Positions 8,020 to 18,380 are shown, counted from the stretch's first letter. The stretch: DNA of 53,118 nucleotides from an uncultured Aquimarina sp. (GCA_947496555.1 CANMDH010000038.1:1-53118), one strand, 5' to 3'. Notes: generated from the sequence alone by a model not told the origin. Numbers and translations: made by a program.

Positions 8020-9453
8020 TCCTAGAAAAGTAATTAATCCATTAAGAGGCAGCAATTCATAGCCTATTTGGTAACCTCCTAGCCATTCTGCCGGAATTTT
8101 CCATACGATCACTATTATGATAACCGAGAATAATGCTACAAGCCAAGAATATTTGTCATGTATCTTGTATTTGGTAAAAACCCCAAAGGCAAATAGACCT
8201 AGTAATGGACCATAGGTAAATGTGGCTACAGTTAAAAGATTGCTTATTACGTTTTCGGTAAGCACATGCTTAAATATAATAATAACCACTATTAATAATA
8301 CACTCATCCATATATGGGTTTTTTTACGAACTTTTGTTTGATTTTCTTTTTCCTTTTTTTCGATATCTAGAAAATCAATACAAAAAGAAGTTGTTAAAGA
8401 GGTCAGGGCGCTATCTGCACTACTGTAAGCTGCTGCAATGAGTCCAAGAATAAATGATATAGCCAGTACAATTCCTAATTCTCCATTTATTGCTATTTCG
8501 GGGAATAATAAATCTGTTTTTGCTTTTCCATCCATCATGGGAACGGTTATATTAAATTGCTCTGCGTAAATGAACAATAATGCTCCTAATAGAAGAAAAA
8601 CAAAGTTTACAACAATCAAAACCAGACTAAAAGAGACCATATTTTTTTGCGCTTCTTTCAGGTTGCGGCAGGTAAGATTTTTTTGCATCATATCCTGATC
8701 TAATCCAGTCATACAAATAGCAATAAACATTCCTCCGAAAAACGATTTTAAGAAATGATTTTTTGCCAACAGGCTGTCTAAGAAAAAAGTCTTATTATAC
8801 GCCGTTAATTCTTCTGAAGAAATAAATTCTGAAAATGTCCAGCCAAGTTTTTCATTGATATAATAAATAGCCATACCAACGGCCAACAGCATAAATAAAG
8901 TTTGTAAAGTATCCGTCCAAACGATGGTTTTGATCCCCCCTCTAAAAGTGTAAATCCAAATAAGAATGATAGAAAGTATTACTGTAATTTCAAAAGGAAC
9001 TTTCCATGCATCAAAAATATATTGCTGCAACACGATCGCCACCAAATATAGCCTGAAAGAAGCACCTAAAACTCTTGAAATAAAGAAGAAAAAAGCTCCG
9101 GTTTTATAACTAACTATTCCAAATCTTTGTTCTAAATATTGATAGATTGAGGTAACATTTAATCTATAATAAATAGGCATTAATATATAGGCAATTACAA
9201 AATAACCTGCCAAATACCCCAAAACTACCTGCATATAGCTAAATTGGGAGGCTTCAACCCAACCTGGAACCGAAATAAATGTTACACCGCTTAGAGAGGC
9301 GCCAATCATACCAAATGCTACTACATACCAAGGAGATTGTCTATTCGCTTTAAAGAAAGTTTCGTTACCAGCATTTTTTCCTGTGAAATAGGAGATAATT
9401 AGTAGAACTCCAAAATAAACTGCAATGAGAAGCAGGATATGTATAGGTTGCAT
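7996..9453 (-). CDS. Sodium:solute symporter (SSS family)
   Basis: This 485-residue inner-membrane protein has about 13 hydrophobic segments and the SSS-family fold. Recognisable parts are the early [14 protein letters not shown] motif, YQYLEQRFG, and the signature area [13 protein letters not shown]. Members use the sodium gradient to import sugars, amino acids, carboxylates or similar solutes; the substrate cannot be read from the sequence. The C-terminus is at the normal place despite the overlap with the convergent CoA-binding gene. No Shine-Dalgarno sequence is seen. It is separated from the next minus-strand gene upstream by only 66 bp. Confidence 0.9.
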   Translation of the reverse strand: MQPIHILLLIAVYFGVLLIISYFTGKNAGNETFFKANRQSPWYVVAFGMIGASLSGVTFISVPGWVEASQFSYMQVVLGYLAGYFVIAYILMPIYYRLNVTSIYQYLEQRFGIVSYKTGAFFFFISRVLGASFRLYLVAIVLQQYIFDAWKVPFEITVILSIILIWIYTFRGGIKTIVWTDTLQTLFMLLAVGMAIYYINEKLGWTFSEFISSEELTAYNKTFFLDSLLAKNHFLKSFFGGMFIAICMTGLDQDMMQKNLTCRNLKEAQKNMVSFSLVLIVVNFVFLLLGALLFIYAEQFNITVPMMDGKAKTDLLFPEIAINGELGIVLAISFILGLIAAAYSSADSALTSLTTSFCIDFLDIEKKEKENQTKVRKKTHIWMSVLLIVVIIIFKHVLTENVISNLLTVATFTYGPLLGLFAFGVFTKYKIHDKYSWLVALFSVIIIVIVWKIPAEWLGGYQIGYELLPLNGLITFLGLVLIRRK

Positions 9454-9519
9454 AAATTTTGGTTAAAATGAATCACCAAAATACAAATTAACTAGAAACT
9501 CTAAAATATAATTGTAGAA

Positions 9520-10206
9520 CTATTTGTTTCTGACATCACTTTCGACCATTCCATCTCGAAGACGAATAACACGATGGGCGCGGGCAGCCACTTCTTCTTC
9601 GTGGGTAACAACAATAACAGTATTCCCGGCTTTATGAATCTCATCAAACAGGTTCATAATTTCTATAGAAGTTTTAGAATCCAGGTTTCCGGTGGGTTCA
9701 TCGGCCAATATAATAGAAGGTTTGTTCACCAAGGCACGGCCTACAGCTACACGTTGTCGTTGTCCACCAGATAGTTGGTTGGGTTTGTGATCCATACGAT
9801 CAGCAAGCCCTACATCGGTCAAAACTTCTTCAGCACGAGCAGTTCTATCTTTTTTTGAAGTTCCTGCATATACCATTGGTAAAGCTACGTTATCCAATGC
9901 TGTGGTTCGAGGTAGTAAATTAAAGGTCTGAAAAACAAAACCAATCTCTCGATTTCTGATATCCGCCAATTCGTTATCAGTCATCTGGCTAACATCATTT
10001 CCATTTAATATATAGGTCCCAGCGGTGGGAGTATCCAAACATCCAAGAAGATTCATTAGCGTGGATTTTCCTGATCCAGAAGGTCCCATGATAGCCACAT
10101 ATTCTCCTCGCGGGATATCAAGATCTATACCTTTAAGTACATAAACCGTTTCTTGACCTAATTGAAAGTTTCGAACGATCCCCCGGATCTCTATTACATT
10201 TTCCAT
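9520..10206 (-). CDS. ABC transporter ATP-binding protein (LolD/MacB type)
   Basis: This is a 228-residue stand-alone ATPase subunit. It has Walker [10 protein letters not shown] (41-49), Q-loop FQTFNLL, signature [15 protein letters not shown], Walker [12 protein letters not shown] and the switch histidine in VTHEEE. The TGNLD form and the overall length match the MacB/LolD/FtsE group, which powers lipoprotein release or export through FtsX-like permeases. No permease lies next to it, so the partner must be encoded elsewhere. It should act at the cytoplasmic face of the inner membrane. Confidence 0.9.
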   Translation of the reverse strand: MENVIEIRGIVRNFQLGQETVYVLKGIDLDIPRGEYVAIMGPSGSGKSTLMNLLGCLDTPTAGTYILNGNDVSQMTDNELADIRNREIGFVFQTFNLLPRTTALDNVALPMVYAGTSKKDRTARAEEVLTDVGLADRMDHKPNQLSGGQRQRVAVGRALVNKPSIILADEPTGNLDSKTSIEIMNLFDEIHKAGNTVIVVTHEEEVAARAHRVIRLRDGMVESDVRNK

Positions 10207-10270
10207 ACGTAATCTTTACAGATTGTTAAGATACAATTTTAGTGTATATGACGCGGCAAGTAAAAAGTTG

Positions 10271-10834
10271 TTACAATCTAATTGCAAAATGTTCTTTTCC
10301 TTGCTCTTTTCTGAAAAATACAAAACCGAGATAAAAAGTATCAATAGTAACGGTGATTTTTGGATGTATTTTTATTTTTTTCCAGAGTAAAATATTAGCT
10401 TCCGAATTGTATATTGAATCAATAATAATAACACTATCATTATGAACCAAAGAAAACAAAGAGTCATTACGTAAATGATTTTGTAATTGACCCAAAGTAA
10501 GATAGATCAAATCGTAGGTGCCTCCTGGTTGTATTTCTTTATTTATTAAAATAGTATTGTCTACTGCTAAAACTTGCGATACAGTGTCTTTATGGTCATG
10601 TAGTACAAGCACATTTTTACAGTCAAAATATACTGTAATACGGTTTAGAAGTTTGCCAATGCGATATGGTAAACCTGTTTTTTTACACATTGATTTTATG
10701 GATCGATATGCTTCTTTTTTTTCTTTGTTGTAAAAACATTTGGTTACCAAATTATATACAAACGGAGAGTGTACCCCATGCTGATTGGTAGCATTAAAAA
10801 GAAAGGTTAGGTATTGGTGTATTCGGAAAAGCAT
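10271..10834 (-). CDS. Conserved flavobacterial protein, degenerate methyltransferase-like
   Basis: This 187-residue protein begins HQYLTFLFNATNQHGVHSPF and ends TVTIDTFYLGFVFFRKEQGKEHF. Both ends recall a family annotated in flavobacteria as class I SAM-dependent methyltransferase. The glycine-rich SAM-binding loop expected after about residue 70 is not there; the corresponding stretch reads NVLVLHDHKDT. The protein also seems shorter than usual for that family. It may therefore have lost methyl-transfer activity. It lies 22 bp after the ABC-F gene on the same strand and is probably co-transcribed with it. The function is unknown. Confidence 0.6.
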   Translation of the reverse strand: MLFRIHQYLTFLFNATNQHGVHSPFVYNLVTKCFYNKEKKEAYRSIKSMCKKTGLPYRIGKLLNRITVYFDCKNVLVLHDHKDTVSQVLAVDNTILINKEIQPGGTYDLIYLTLGQLQNHLRNDSLFSLVHNDSVIIIDSIYNSEANILLWKKIKIHPKITVTIDTFYLGFVFFRKEQGKEHFAIRL

Positions 10835-10856
10835 GTGATGTAAATCAAAATTTTAA

Positions 10857-12725
10857 CTATTCCTCCATTAATTCTGAAAGTTCAAACCAACGCATTTCAT
10901 TTTCTTCTATCTGTTTGATAATTTTTTGAAGCTTTTGGGATTCTGAATTTATTTTTTCTGTTTCCAGAGTACCCTCGGCAAACAAATCCTCTATTTCCTT
11001 TTTTTGAAGCTCTAATTTTTTTAGATCCCGTTCAATTTTGTTAAACTCCTTTTGCTCATTAAAAGAAAGTCCTTTTTTGCTATCTTTTTTCCAAGTTTTT
11101 TTTGCTTTTGGCTCTTCGTTTTCAGTATTTTTAGTTTCTGGCTCCTTACTGTTTTCATATACACGATAATCGGTATAATTACCAGGAAAATCTTGAATCA
11201 CTCCATGGCCCTTAAATATAAACAAGTGATCCACTATTTTATCCATAAAATAGCGATCATGGGATACTACAAGTAAACAACCGGGAAAATCTAATAAGAA
11301 GTTTTCTAGCACATTTAAAGTAACAATATCCAGGTCGTTGGTTGGCTCATCCAGAATTAAAAAGTTTGGATTTTGAATAAGAACGGTGCATAAATACAAC
11401 CTTTTTCTTTCACCACCACTAAGTTTTTCTACAAAATCATATTGTTTTTTACGATCAAATAAAAAACGTTCCAGCAATTGTTGAGCAGAGATTTGTCTTC
11501 CCTTTTTTAATGGGATATAATCTCCAAACTCACGGATTACTTCAATTACTTTTTGTCCTTCTTTGATCGTGATACCGCCTTGGGTATAATATCCAAATTT
11601 TATGGTGTCACCAATTACAATCTTACCATGATCTGGTGCGATACTGCCGGTAATCATATTTAGAAAGGTTGATTTTCCTGTCCCGTTTTTACCGATGATC
11701 CCAATACGTTCTCCTTTTTTGAAAACGTACTCGAATTTGTCTAAAAGTAGATTGTTTTCGAAGCTTTTGGATATTTTATGCAGTTCTAAAATTTTACTTC
11801 CCATACGCTCCATATTGATCTCAAGTTGGACCTGGTGATCATTACGGCGTTTATGAGCTCGTTCTTTGATTTCAAAGAAATCATCGATTCTTGATTTAGA
11901 TTTGGTAGTACGGGCCTTGGGTTGGCGGCGCATCCAATCTAATTCTTTTTTGTATAGTTGTTTTGCTTTGTCAGTCGCTGTTTGCTCATTGGTAATTCTG
12001 GCTTCTTTGTTATCAAGATAGTATTGGTAATTACCTTTGTAACTGTATAATTTTCCGTTTTCTAATTCTACAATCTCATTACACACGTTTTCAAGGAAAT
12101 AGCGATCATGAGTTACCATGAATAACGTGAAATTTTCCTTTGCAAAATATTCTTCAAGCCATTCAATCATTTCAAGATCAAGATGATTGGTTGGTTCATC
12201 AAGATAAAGTAAGTTAGGTTTGCTTAAAAGAATGTTGGCTAATGCCAATCGTTTTTTTTGGCCCCCAGATAGATCTTGTACTTTTTTATTAAGATTTTCC
12301 AACTTAAGCTTAAAAAGAATCTGTTTGTATTGTGTTTCAAAATCCCAAGCATTGATAGCATCCATTTGTTCAAATGCATGTTGATACGCCTCTGTGTCAT
12401 CGGGATTTTGCAATGCTTTTTCGTAGTTGTTTATAACCTGAAGCGTTTCATTATCCGAAGCAAAAATAGTTTGCTCGATGGTAAGGTTTGGGTCAAGGTT
12501 TGGTTCTTGAGATAGAAAGGCGACCTTTAGGTTTTTACGATATACTACCTGACCTTCGTCTGGTTTTTCATCACCAGCAATAATATCTAGTAAAGACGTT
12601 TTACCAGTTCCGTTTTTGGCAACAAACCCTATTTTTTGGCCTTCATTAATTCCAAAAGAGATATTCTTAAAAAGAATTCGCTCGCCAAATGCCTTTGCAA
12701 TATTTTCTACAGATACGTAATTCAC
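10857..12725 (-). CDS. ABC-F family ATPase (Uup-like)
   Basis: This 622-residue soluble protein has two ABC ATPase domains and no membrane segment. Domain 1 has Walker A AKNGTGKTS, signature LSGGQKKRL and Walker B LYLDEPTNHLD. Domain 2 (from about 315) has GKNGTGKST, LSGGERKRL and LILDEPTNDLD. A linker rich in basic residues (KARTTKSKSRIDDFF) joins them, and a charged coiled-coil C-terminus (about 545-622) matches the ABC_tran_CTD domain of Uup. ABC-F proteins act on the ribosome or, for Uup, on branched DNA. A consensus promoter lies just upstream (12745-12772). Confidence 0.88.
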   Translation of the reverse strand: MNYVSVENIAKAFGERILFKNISFGINEGQKIGFVAKNGTGKTSLLDIIAGDEKPDEGQVVYRKNLKVAFLSQEPNLDPNLTIEQTIFASDNETLQVINNYEKALQNPDDTEAYQHAFEQMDAINAWDFETQYKQILFKLKLENLNKKVQDLSGGQKKRLALANILLSKPNLLYLDEPTNHLDLEMIEWLEEYFAKENFTLFMVTHDRYFLENVCNEIVELENGKLYSYKGNYQYYLDNKEARITNEQTATDKAKQLYKKELDWMRRQPKARTTKSKSRIDDFFEIKERAHKRRNDHQVQLEINMERMGSKILELHKISKSFENNLLLDKFEYVFKKGERIGIIGKNGTGKSTFLNMITGSIAPDHGKIVIGDTIKFGYYTQGGITIKEGQKVIEVIREFGDYIPLKKGRQISAQQLLERFLFDRKKQYDFVEKLSGGERKRLYLCTVLIQNPNFLILDEPTNDLDIVTLNVLENFLLDFPGCLLVVSHDRYFMDKIVDHLFIFKGHGVIQDFPGNYTDYRVYENSKEPETKNTENEEPKAKKTWKKDSKKGLSFNEQKEFNKIERDLKKLELQKKEIEDLFAEGTLETEKINSESQKLQKIIKQIEENEMRWFELSELMEE

Positions 12726-12744
12726 AGTTATTTTTATAAAGCTG

Positions 12745-12772
12745 CAAAGTTACAAGGTTTCTTAGTCACAAA
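12745..12772 (-). promoter_or_regulatory. Bacteroidota promoter of the ABC-F gene
   Basis: Read on the minus strand, TTTG (12772-12769) is followed after 16 bases by TAACTTTG (12752-12745), an exact TAnnTTTG -7 box. Transcription should start about 13 bp before the ATG at 12725, so the leader would be very short. Confidence 0.6.
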
Positions 12773-12810
12773 GAAATGAAGTCATAAGGTTTCTCAAGGA
12801 AATTGTAACC

Positions 12811-14391
12811 TTATGGTTTTCTCCTTCTACGAGTAATTGAGAATAAGAATATAAAAACGGCCATAAAAATTGAGATTCGTGCAATATAATTTCCAGTTTT
12901 TACATAAAAGGTTACTTTGTCATTTGTTTTCAAGTTTCCTTTTAAAGTTCCTTGTTTTTCATACCCAAGTTGGTCAACGATCTTTCCTGTTTGATCAATA
13001 ATTGCCGAAATTCCTGTATTGGCACTACGAGCAATACTTCTCCTGGTTTCAATGGCCCTTAGTTTTGCATAGGATAGGTGTTGTTTGTGCCCTTGTGTAT
13101 TTCCCCACCAGGCATCATTGGTTATTATTGCAAGAAAACCTGCTTTGTTCCTTACATAGCCTGTAGCAAATTCTCCATAAATGCTTTCATAACATATCAT
13201 AGTTCCAACACCTATGCTATCTTTTGTAAAAAATACTTCTCGATCATCTTGAGTGGTTTTTTTAGCTACTGTTCCTCCCAGATCGATCATCACATCTCCC
13301 AAGATAGGTTTTAAAACACTTTGGTACGGGAAATTTTCGATACCCACTACGAGTTTGCTTTTATGATACAATTCGCTACTATTGTCAGGACGAACAAAGA
13401 AAGCAGAATTATAATCATCGTAGAAGATATTTTCTTTGTAAATATTGGTTTGGAGCCGAATTCTTGAAGGGTCATTAAATACATCGATCAAAGAAATGCC
13501 CGAAAGGAAGTACGTATTTGGATGTTCTTTTAAAATGTTTTGAGCAGTCTTTTTTGCAATTGAGTTCGGAAAATTATGTAACCTGTTACTGTCGGCAAAT
13601 ACTGTCTCTGGTGCAATGATGAAGTCAGTGTCTTCGGTAATTCCCGAAGTAGTTAAAGAGGTAAGTAAAGTACTAATACGATCATCTGAAGTATTATATT
13701 TTTCAGTATAAGGATCAATATTAGGTTGCAAAATAAGGACTTCAATATCCTCACCATCTTCCTCATAGGTTTTTAAGATAATAATAGAAACTATGATTGG
13801 TAGTAAGATAATGAGCCCATTTCTAATAGCGGATCTATATAAAATGGTTTTGTCTTTATGTTCCAGGAAAAGCAAGGTGCTTTTAAAAACGCCAATGTTA
13901 ACAATCCAAACCCAAAGAGTGCCACCAAAAGTCCCGGTATATTCATACCATTGTATCCAAGAAGCAAAACCAGCAAAACCGTTACCAAGATTAAGCCAAG
14001 GCCACGATACTTGCCATTGTAGGTGAAAATATTCAAAACTCATCCAGAAAGAGGCAAGAAATAAGGTGCTAATTAAAAATGACGTTCTTTTAGCTACAAT
14101 GTGATATAACAGAAATACCAAAGCCATTAATAGGCTATTCACAATTTCTGCCACAGCCATTCCTATTGCTGTTGAGTTGTAAATCCACCACGTAGCAATC
14201 ATATTCCATATAAAAAATGAGAGATAGGCAAGCCCAAATACTTGTGTTTTGCTGTATTTGTTTTTGCGAATGTTATGTTCTGCGATTAAAAGGGGTACAA
14301 ATCCAAAGAAAAGGAATAACGGAAAACCATAAGTAGGCCAACTAATGGCTAGGAGAAGCCCCGAGGTAATAGACAGTAAGATGTTTTTCAT
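12811..14391 (-). CDS. lnt: Apolipoprotein N-acyltransferase
   Basis: This 526-residue inner-membrane enzyme adds the third acyl chain to the N-terminal cysteine of lipoproteins. It has an N-terminal block of about six membrane helices (1-200), a periplasmic nitrilase-like domain (about 215-490) and a final membrane helix. The Glu-Lys-Cys triad is visible: Glu in IIAPETVF, Lys in YHKSKLVVG and Cys in MICYESIYGE. The length matches the family. The gene is divergent from pssA; 128 bp between them hold both promoters. Several lipoprotein genes are found further along in this window. Confidence 0.93.
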   Translation of the reverse strand: MKNILLSITSGLLLAISWPTYGFPLFLFFGFVPLLIAEHNIRKNKYSKTQVFGLAYLSFFIWNMIATWWIYNSTAIGMAVAEIVNSLLMALVFLLYHIVAKRTSFLISTLFLASFWMSFEYFHLQWQVSWPWLNLGNGFAGFASWIQWYEYTGTFGGTLWVWIVNIGVFKSTLLFLEHKDKTILYRSAIRNGLIILLPIIVSIIILKTYEEDGEDIEVLILQPNIDPYTEKYNTSDDRISTLLTSLTTSGITEDTDFIIAPETVFADSNRLHNFPNSIAKKTAQNILKEHPNTYFLSGISLIDVFNDPSRIRLQTNIYKENIFYDDYNSAFFVRPDNSSELYHKSKLVVGIENFPYQSVLKPILGDVMIDLGGTVAKKTTQDDREVFFTKDSIGVGTMICYESIYGEFATGYVRNKAGFLAIITNDAWWGNTQGHKQHLSYAKLRAIETRRSIARSANTGISAIIDQTGKIVDQLGYEKQGTLKGNLKTNDKVTFYVKTGNYIARISIFMAVFIFLFSITRRRRKP

Positions 14392-14519
14392 ATGATACAG
14401 GTGTGCACTATATAGTAACGAAATTAAACTTATTTAGTTACAATTAATAAAATTGAATCCTTCTTTTTGTTAAGTTTGGTAATAATAGTTTGCTATTTTT
14501 ACACAAAATCGAAAATCAA

Positions 14520-15290
14520 ATGGGGATCAAAAAACAAATACCAAATATTATTACCCTTCTCAATCTTTTTTGTGGATCTATTGCTGTTATTTTTGCTGTT
14601 CAGGGACACTTAGAACTTACAGCATTGTTTGTAATGCTTGGAATTGGATTTGATTTTTTTGATGGTTTGGTGGCACGGTTATTAAATGCTCAAAGTGAAA
14701 TAGGACTACAATTAGACTCATTGGCAGATATGGTAACCAGTGGTTTGGCGCCAGGAATTGTAATGTATCAACTTTTAACACAAGTTTTTGGAAAGCCATT
14801 TTATGTAGTTCCGGGGTCATGGAATTCTGAACAAATCTTAGCAAGTCTCGATTGGTCTTATTTATCTTTACTTGGTTTATTAATAACCTTGGCTTCGGCA
14901 TATAGATTGGCTAATTTTAATATAGATACACGCCAGACTACCTCATTTATAGGGTTGCCGACCCCTGCAAATACTTTATTAATTATAAGTATACCGTTGA
15001 TACTTAAATTTCAGCAAGAAGCATGGATAATAGAGATCATTCTTAATAAATGGTTTTTGATCGGGTTAACTTTATTAAGTTGCTATTTATTAAATGCTGA
15101 GATACCATTGTTTTCTTTGAAGTTCAAAACCTGGGATTTTGCAGAGAATAAAATCCGTTACATCTTCTTATTGCTTACGATAGTTTTTATTGTTTTTCTA
15201 AAGTTTATAGCCATACCACTTGTGATATTGCTATATATTTTGATGTCTTTATTTTTTAAAGAAAAACCAGTTGATCAGGAAATAGATTAA
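14520..15290 (+). CDS. pssA: CDP-diacylglycerol--serine O-phosphatidyltransferase
   Basis: This 256-residue membrane enzyme makes phosphatidylserine, the precursor of phosphatidylethanolamine. The CDP-alcohol phosphotransferase motif DGx2ARx8Gx3Dx3D is complete ([11 protein letters not shown] to QLDSLAD, about residues 42-64). There are about eight membrane segments. The ATG at 14520 is preferred over a TTG ten codons upstream, because the frame [19 protein letters not shown] is the usual N-terminus of the family. The stop overlaps the lptB stop within the palindrome TTAA. Confidence 0.92.
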   Translation: MGIKKQIPNIITLLNLFCGSIAVIFAVQGHLELTALFVMLGIGFDFFDGLVARLLNAQSEIGLQLDSLADMVTSGLAPGIVMYQLLTQVFGKPFYVVPGSWNSEQILASLDWSYLSLLGLLITLASAYRLANFNIDTRQTTSFIGLPTPANTLLIISIPLILKFQQEAWIIEIILNKWFLIGLTLLSCYLLNAEIPLFSLKFKTWDFAENKIRYIFLLLTIVFIVFLKFIAIPLVILLYILMSLFFKEKPVDQEID

Positions 15291-16030
15291 TTGAAGTCCA
15301 GTTTCTTTTTACGTAGCTCAAAGTTTTGTCCAAGGTATACTTTTCGTACCATTTCATCTTCAGCAAGTTCTTCGGGTATTCCAGCTTTAAGAATACTGCC
15401 TTCAAACATCAAATAGGTTCTGTCGGTAATAGCCAGTGTTTCCTGTACATTATGATCGGTGATCAGGATACCTATGTTTTTGTTTTTTAGTTGTGCAACA
15501 ATACGCTGTATATCTTCTACCGCTACAGGATCCACTCCTGCAAAAGGTTCATCGAGTAATATGAAATTAGGATCAGTGGCTAGTGCACGCGCAATTTCTG
15601 TCCGACGACGTTCTCCACCGCTTAACAGATCTCCTCGGTTTTTACGAATATGTCCTAAACCAAATTCTTCTATAAGAGCCTCCATTTTATCATGTTGCTC
15701 TTCTTTTGAAAGGTCGGTAAGCTGGAGAACACTTAGGATATTATCTTCGATACTTAATTTTCTAAATACCGATGCTTCCTGAGCCAGATAACCTATTCCA
15801 TTTTGTGCTCTTTTATACATTGGATATTTAGTAATATCGGTGTTTTCTAACGTAATTTTACCACTGTTAGGTTTTACCAATCCTACAATCATATAAAAAG
15901 AAGTCGTCTTACCTGCTCCGTTCGGTCCCAAAAGACCAACAATTTCTCCTTGATTTACCTCAAGAGAGATTCCTTTTACTACTTTACGGCCCTTGTATGA
16001 CTTTACTAAATTATCTGCTTTTAACTTCAT
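15287..16030 (-). CDS. lptB: LPS export ABC transporter ATPase LptB
   Basis: This 247-residue ATPase drives lipopolysaccharide extraction from the inner membrane with LptF/LptG/LptC. Walker A is GPNGAGKTT, the signature is [15 protein letters not shown] and Walker B is [12 protein letters not shown], which is diagnostic for LptB. The switch histidine is in ITDHNVQE. It is convergent with pssA, and the two stop codons overlap in TTAA. It lies 80 bp downstream of the AhpD-like gene on the same strand and could be read from that operon. Confidence 0.95.
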   Translation of the reverse strand: MKLKADNLVKSYKGRKVVKGISLEVNQGEIVGLLGPNGAGKTTSFYMIVGLVKPNSGKITLENTDITKYPMYKRAQNGIGYLAQEASVFRKLSIEDNILSVLQLTDLSKEEQHDKMEALIEEFGLGHIRKNRGDLLSGGERRRTEIARALATDPNFILLDEPFAGVDPVAVEDIQRIVAQLKNKNIGILITDHNVQETLAITDRTYLMFEGSILKAGIPEELAEDEMVRKVYLGQNFELRKKKLDFN

Positions 16031-16110
16031 AATAGAATGACTTCTTTAAATTTAGGGTGTTGCTAAAATGAGCGTGTAAATTTACACTATTCTTTTTAAC
16101 GATTATCGCT

Positions 16111-16461
16111 TTAAGAATTCTTTGCTTCCAGGGCATCCCAAAATTCATAAGCACGACGTAAATGAGGGATAACTATTGTTCCACCCACCAATGTCGCAAT
16201 GCTCAACGCCTCAACCACTTCTTCTTTTGTTAAACCTTCTTTGTGGCAAGTTTCAAGATGATAACGAACGCAATCATCACAACGCAAAACGGCAGAAGCT
16301 ACCAAACCTAAGAGTTCTTTTGTTTTTATAGTAAGAGCTCCTTCCATATAGGCATTGGTGTCTAGGTTAAATATTCTCTTAATGACCTTGTTGTTATCTT
16401 GCAGGATTCTAGAGTTCATCTTTTCTCTATAAGTGTTGAACTCATCAACTATATTACTCAT
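16111..16461 (-). CDS. Carboxymuconolactone decarboxylase / AhpD-like protein
   Basis: This 116-residue all-helical protein has the AhpD-type redox motif CDDC, followed four residues later by histidine (CDDCVRYHLETC). The ending VGGTIVIPHLRRAYEFW is common in Bacteroidota members. Family members are peroxidase or disulfide-reductase helpers; the substrate is unknown. Its start overlaps the tatC stop by 4 bp (ATGA), so the genes are coupled. Confidence 0.88.
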   Translation of the reverse strand: MSNIVDEFNTYREKMNSRILQDNNKVIKRIFNLDTNAYMEGALTIKTKELLGLVASAVLRCDDCVRYHLETCHKEGLTKEEVVEALSIATLVGGTIVIPHLRRAYEFWDALEAKNS

Positions 16462-17294
16462 TTAGATTGTTTTTGTAGTTTTTTATTTTCTTTTTTGATA
16501 ACCATTTTTGAAATATAGATACTTACTTCGTACAATACTAGAATAGGTATTGCAACGATTACTTGGCTTGCAATATCTGGGGGTGTAATAAGTGCTGAAA
16601 GTACTAATACAATTACTAGAGCAAATTTTCGATATTTCCTTAAGAACTCTGGAGTAACTAAGCCAACTTTGGTAAGGAAAAACATGATTACCGGTAACTC
16701 AAAAATTAATCCACAAGCAATTACTGAAGCGCGTACTAGTGCAATATAACTGTCGATATCAAATTCGTTGAGTACTTCCTTACTTACTTGGTAGCCACCT
16801 AAAAAGTTAATTGATAATGGAGTAATTACATAATACCCAAAAAGAACACCTATAAAAAAGAGAAAAGAACATATGATAATAAATCCTTTAGAGTATTTTC
16901 TTTCCTTATCATACATGGCTGGGGCAATAAATCTCCAAAACTCATACAACACATACGGAAATGCTATAATAAAACCAGCAGTTATCGATGTCCATATATG
17001 TACCGAAAACTGGCCAGCCACTTTTCTGCTCTGTACGCTAAAAGGTAATTCCTTAAAACATAAACTTTCGTCTAAACCTAATAGTTTTGATAGGTTACAC
17101 AAACCTTTATAGGTAGGAAAATCTGGTTTTTTGGGTCCAAAAATGAGTACATCAAAAATAAACTCTTTTGCTACAAATGCTATAATACCTGCAATAAGAA
17201 TTGCCATGGTTGCTCTTATAAGGTGCCAACGTAGCTCTTCTAGATGATCTAGAAAAGACATAGATTGAGGATTTTTCTTGTTTCGATTTGCCAT
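16458..17294 (-). CDS. tatC: Twin-arginine translocase subunit TatC
   Basis: This 278-residue inner-membrane protein has six predicted helices. It has the conserved N-terminal MSFLDHLEELRWHLIR, in which the glutamates recognise the twin-arginine signal, the YEFWRFIAPAMYDKERK loop, and PDIASQVIVAIPILVLYE near the end. No tatA is found nearby. It overlaps the kdsD stop by one base (TAATG) and the AhpD-like start by four, so kdsD, tatC and the AhpD-like gene form one tightly coupled operon. Confidence 0.95.
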   Translation of the reverse strand: MANRNKKNPQSMSFLDHLEELRWHLIRATMAILIAGIIAFVAKEFIFDVLIFGPKKPDFPTYKGLCNLSKLLGLDESLCFKELPFSVQSRKVAGQFSVHIWTSITAGFIIAFPYVLYEFWRFIAPAMYDKERKYSKGFIIICSFLFFIGVLFGYYVITPLSINFLGGYQVSKEVLNEFDIDSYIALVRASVIACGLIFELPVIMFFLTKVGLVTPEFLRKYRKFALVIVLVLSALITPPDIASQVIVAIPILVLYEVSIYISKMVIKKENKKLQKQSK

Positions 17295-18259
17295 TATAAA
17301 ATACCTTCTCTCATTAGATCGTGAATGTGTACAAGACCAGCGTATTTGCCATTTTCTTCTGCTAGTAATTGAGAAATCGAGTTTTCTTCAAGGATTTCAA
17401 GTGCATCAACAGCCATTGCATCATTATTAATGCACTTTGGGTTAAGAGACATGATATCTTTGGCTGTTAACCCTTCAAAAGAAGTATTTGTTGTAAGCAT
17501 TCTACGCAGATCACCATCAGTAATTATTCCAATGATAGTGCCATTGTCTATAACTGCTGTTGTACCTAGTCTTTTCTCGGTCATTTCTACAATTACCGTA
17601 TTAATATCGGAATCAGGAGATACTTCGGGTTTTTCATTTCTAGAAGTAATATCGCTAACTCTTAAGTATAATTTTTTTCCTAGAGCACCTCCCGGATGAT
17701 ATTTGGCAAAATCCCGACTAGAAAACCCCTGTAGATGTAATAGACAAACCGCAAGGGCATCCCCGATAACCATTTGCGCGGTGGTGCTGGTTGTAGGAGC
17801 AAGGTTATTTGGGCATGCTTCTTTTTCAACAAACGCATGTAATACGTAGTCTGCTTCTTCTCCTAAAAAAGATTTCTTATTTGCAGTGATACCTATTATC
17901 GTGTTTTTAAAATTTTTGATTAGAGGCACTAGTACTTTTATTTCAGGAGTATTTCCACTTTTCGAAATACAAATAACGATATCATCCTCGAGAATGTTTC
18001 CCAGATCTCCATGTATGGCATCAGCGGCATGCATAAAGACAGCCGGAGTACCGGTTGAGTTCATTGTGGCTACAATTTTGGTAGCTATAATAGCACTTTT
18101 ACCTATTCCGGTGATGATAACTCTACCCTTTGAATTGTGTATGGTTTCAACTGCATTAGAAAATTCTGTATCAATAAGTTGTTCTAGATATGCAATCGCT
18201 GCGGCTTCTTCGGCGATGGTTTTTTTCGCGTAAGAGATTATAGTATCTTGGGTGTTCAA
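17294..18259 (-). CDS. kdsD: Arabinose-5-phosphate isomerase (KpsF/GutQ/KdsD family)
   Basis: This 321-residue protein has an N-terminal SIS sugar-isomerase domain (about 35-170; GIGKSAIIATKI, HAADAIHGDLG, ISKSGNTPE) and two C-terminal CBS domains (about 205-320). It should convert ribulose-5-phosphate to arabinose-5-phosphate, the first step towards KDO for lipopolysaccharide. It is the first gene of an operon with tatC. A -7 box (TACCTTTG on the minus strand, 18320-18313) precedes it, and the leader can fold into TTAAAGAT/ATCTTTAA. Confidence 0.93.
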   Translation of the reverse strand: MNTQDTIISYAKKTIAEEAAAIAYLEQLIDTEFSNAVETIHNSKGRVIITGIGKSAIIATKIVATMNSTGTPAVFMHAADAIHGDLGNILEDDIVICISKSGNTPEIKVLVPLIKNFKNTIIGITANKKSFLGEEADYVLHAFVEKEACPNNLAPTTSTTAQMVIGDALAVCLLHLQGFSSRDFAKYHPGGALGKKLYLRVSDITSRNEKPEVSPDSDINTVIVEMTEKRLGTTAVIDNGTIIGIITDGDLRRMLTTNTSFEGLTAKDIMSLNPKCINNDAMAVDALEILEENSISQLLAEENGKYAGLVHIHDLMREGIL

Positions 18260-18312
18260 AATTTGAAAAATTTGCGTGTTATAATTAAAGATTTTATTAT
18301 CTTTAATTTACG

Positions 18313-18320
18313 CAAAGGTA
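18313..18320 (-). promoter_or_regulatory. -7 box for kdsD
   Basis: TACCTTTG on the minus strand matches TAnnTTTG exactly, and no TTG lies at the usual -33 distance. The predicted leader of about 45 nt contains the inverted repeat TTAAAGAT/ATCTTTAA (about 18285-18306). Confidence 0.5.
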
Positions 18321-18355
18321 TACAATACCTAATTAATTTTAAATAGTGTCAAAAA

Positions 18356-18377
18356 AAAGCATAATAATTTATGCTTT
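18356..18377 (-). terminator. Terminator-like hairpin between divergent kdsD and recQ
   Basis: AAAGCATAA (18356-18364) pairs with TTATGCTTT (18369-18377). On the minus strand the stem is followed by eight T. It sits between two divergent promoters and may block transcription from running back out of the recQ side. Confidence 0.45.
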
Positions 18378-18380
18378 GCT

